NCBI RefSeq assembly: GCF_038637725.1
Contig: NZ_CP152052.1
Coordinates: forward strand, 1,161,501-1,225,500
DNA length: 64,000 nucleotides
Source of the DNA: Psychrobacillus sp. FSL H8-0483
Lineage (GTDB): Bacteria > Bacillota > Bacilli > Bacillales_A > Planococcaceae
Reading direction: 5' to 3'
Shown: positions 63,249 to 64,000 of the stretch, one piece after another
How positions within the stretch are numbered: the stretch's first letter is position 1
How the letters are laid out: each line of letters begins with the position of its first letter
Made by a program: the position numbers and the translations under genes
The notes under the pieces: model-generated
Told to the model about the DNA's origin: nothing
The model's input: the letters and a program-made list of their open reading frames with translations, nothing else
The model's database searches: none

Positions 63249-64000
63249 ATGAAAAAGGTATTAATTGCAAACAGAGGAGAAATTGCCCGTCGAATAATTA
63301 AAACGTGTAAAAAGTTAAATATCGAGACGGTAGCAATCTATTCCGAGGCAGATCAGGATTTACCTTACGTGAAAGAAGCGGATTTTGCATTCTTAATTGG
63401 TCCAAGCCAAGTCCAACTATCGTATTTAAAAGCAGATGACATAATTGCACTTGCAAAAAGAGAACAGGTTGATGCTATTCATCCAGGATACGGTTTTTTA
63501 TCGGAAAATGCAGATTTTGCTCGAAAGGCGGAAGAAGAAGGTATTAAATTTATTGGTCCTAAGCCAATAACAATAGAGAAAATGGGAGATAAGATAGCTT
63601 CTAGACTTTCAATGCTGGAAGCAAATGTTCCGGTAGTTCCTGGAACAGAAGCAGGCTTAACGTCTTTAGAAGCTGCAAAAGAAGCTGCATTCACTATTGG
63701 ATATCCAGTAATGTTGAAAGCAAGTGCTGGGGGTGGTGGCATAGGGATGATTCGTTGTGATGATGAAGCCACATTAATCAAACACTTTGAATCCACTAAA
63801 ACACGTGCAAAATCATATTTTGGAAGTGATGTTGTATTTTTAGAGAAATATATTGAAGCATCCCGTCATATCGAAGTACAAATCTTTGGTGACTCTCAAG
63901 GAAATATTGTTCATTTGTTCGAAAGAAATTGTTCCGTTCAAAGGAGAAATCAAAAAGTGTTAGAAGAGTCGCCCTCTCCTAATTTTCCAGAGGAAGCTCG
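63249..64000 (+). CDS. Biotin carboxylase subunit of an acyl-CoA carboxylase (partial, C-terminus outside window)
   Basis: 250 codons of a biotin-carboxylase-fold protein, MKKVLIANRGEIARRIIKTC, then IHPGYGFLSENADFARKAEE, ATP-grasp KASAGGGGIGM and EKYIEASRHIEVQIFGD. ATG follows AAGGGGGAAAAG. It is either AccC of acetyl-CoA carboxylase or the BC subunit of a catabolic carboxylase such as methylcrotonyl- or propionyl-CoA carboxylase (YngH-like). The cre site over its promoter favours a catabolic, glucose-repressed enzyme. accB is not upstream, which also argues against housekeeping AccC. Confidence 0.88.
   Translation, partial: MKKVLIANRGEIARRIIKTCKKLNIETVAIYSEADQDLPYVKEADFAFLIGPSQVQLSYLKADDIIALAKREQVDAIHPGYGFLSENADFARKAEEEGIKFIGPKPITIEKMGDKIASRLSMLEANVPVVPGTEAGLTSLEAAKEAAFTIGYPVMLKASAGGGGIGMIRCDDEATLIKHFESTKTRAKSYFGSDVVFLEKYIEASRHIEVQIFGDSQGNIVHLFERNCSVQRRNQKVLEESPSPNFPEEA

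Overview
The window is a chromosomal segment of a low-GC, spore-forming member of the Bacillales. Gene content and order follow the Bacillus subtilis regions ktrC-rnjA-rpoY-ykrA-def-ykyA-pdhABCD-speA-yktA-yktB-ykzI-suhB-ylaF-typA-ylaH-ylaI-ylaN-ftsW-pycA-ctaABCDEFG-ylbC-ylbF-ylbG-rsmD-coaD-ylbJ-ylbL-ylbM-ylbN-rpmF-gerR (recalled from memory, not searched). Protein style and the extra genes suggest Planococcaceae (Psychrobacillus, Lysinibacillus or Sporosarcina type). That assignment is an inference. No rRNA, tRNA, CRISPR array, prophage or transposase gene was seen.

Layout. 1-4.0 kb: a minus-strand polyamine ABC transporter potABCD (potD cut by the window edge) and its XRE-cupin regulator. 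4.2-10.7 kb: a thioredoxin-like protein, KtrC, RNase J1 with RNA polymerase subunit epsilon, a HAD phosphatase, a PfkB kinase, peptide deformylase and the YkyA lipoprotein. 11.3-16.2 kb: the pyruvate dehydrogenase operon. 16.2-22.3 kb: accessory genes (TetR/RND efflux pair, polysaccharide deacetylase lipoprotein, LrgAB). 23-28 kb: arginine decarboxylase SpeA, a nitronate-monooxygenase-like flavoprotein, YktA, YktB, YkzI, SuhB and YlaF. 28-37.6 kb: TypA, YlaH, YlaI, YlaL-like protein, YlaN, FtsW and pyruvate carboxylase. 37.6-45.4 kb: heme A synthesis and the caa3 cytochrome c oxidase with assembly factors. 46-62.6 kb: the ylb region, into which an aspartokinase-like gene and a second MurE-like ligase are inserted. 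63.2 kb to the end: the start of a biotin carboxylase subunit.

How the genes connect. Arginine decarboxylase makes agmatine, the polyamine precursor, and PotABCD imports polyamines. Pyruvate dehydrogenase and pyruvate carboxylase divide pyruvate between acetyl-CoA and oxaloacetate. CtaA/CtaB supply heme A to CtaCDEF, with CtaG and a CtaM-like protein as assembly factors. RNase J1 and RicF (YlbF) are RNA-decay factors. YlbJ, the RsfA-type regulator and probably the MurE paralogue belong to sporulation.

The most interesting items are these. (i) A divergent pair, ACT-less aspartokinase-like protein and MurE paralogue with the meso-DAP signature DNPR. In an organism with Lys-type vegetative wall this could be the sporulation-specific DAP branch for spore cortex; it appears to use an ATT start codon. 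(ii) An unannotated 23-residue, very basic peptide gene with its own promoter, Shine-Dalgarno and terminator ahead of rpoY-rnjA. (iii) Several families of structured noncoding repeats. One (family A, about 326 bp) carries a strong terminator hairpin and ends 0-1 bp after the stop codons of three unrelated genes. One copy is split by a second family (B), whose internal hairpin shows compensatory changes. (iv) A textbook palindromic TetR operator, and a perfect-consensus cre site over the promoter of the final biotin carboxylase gene.
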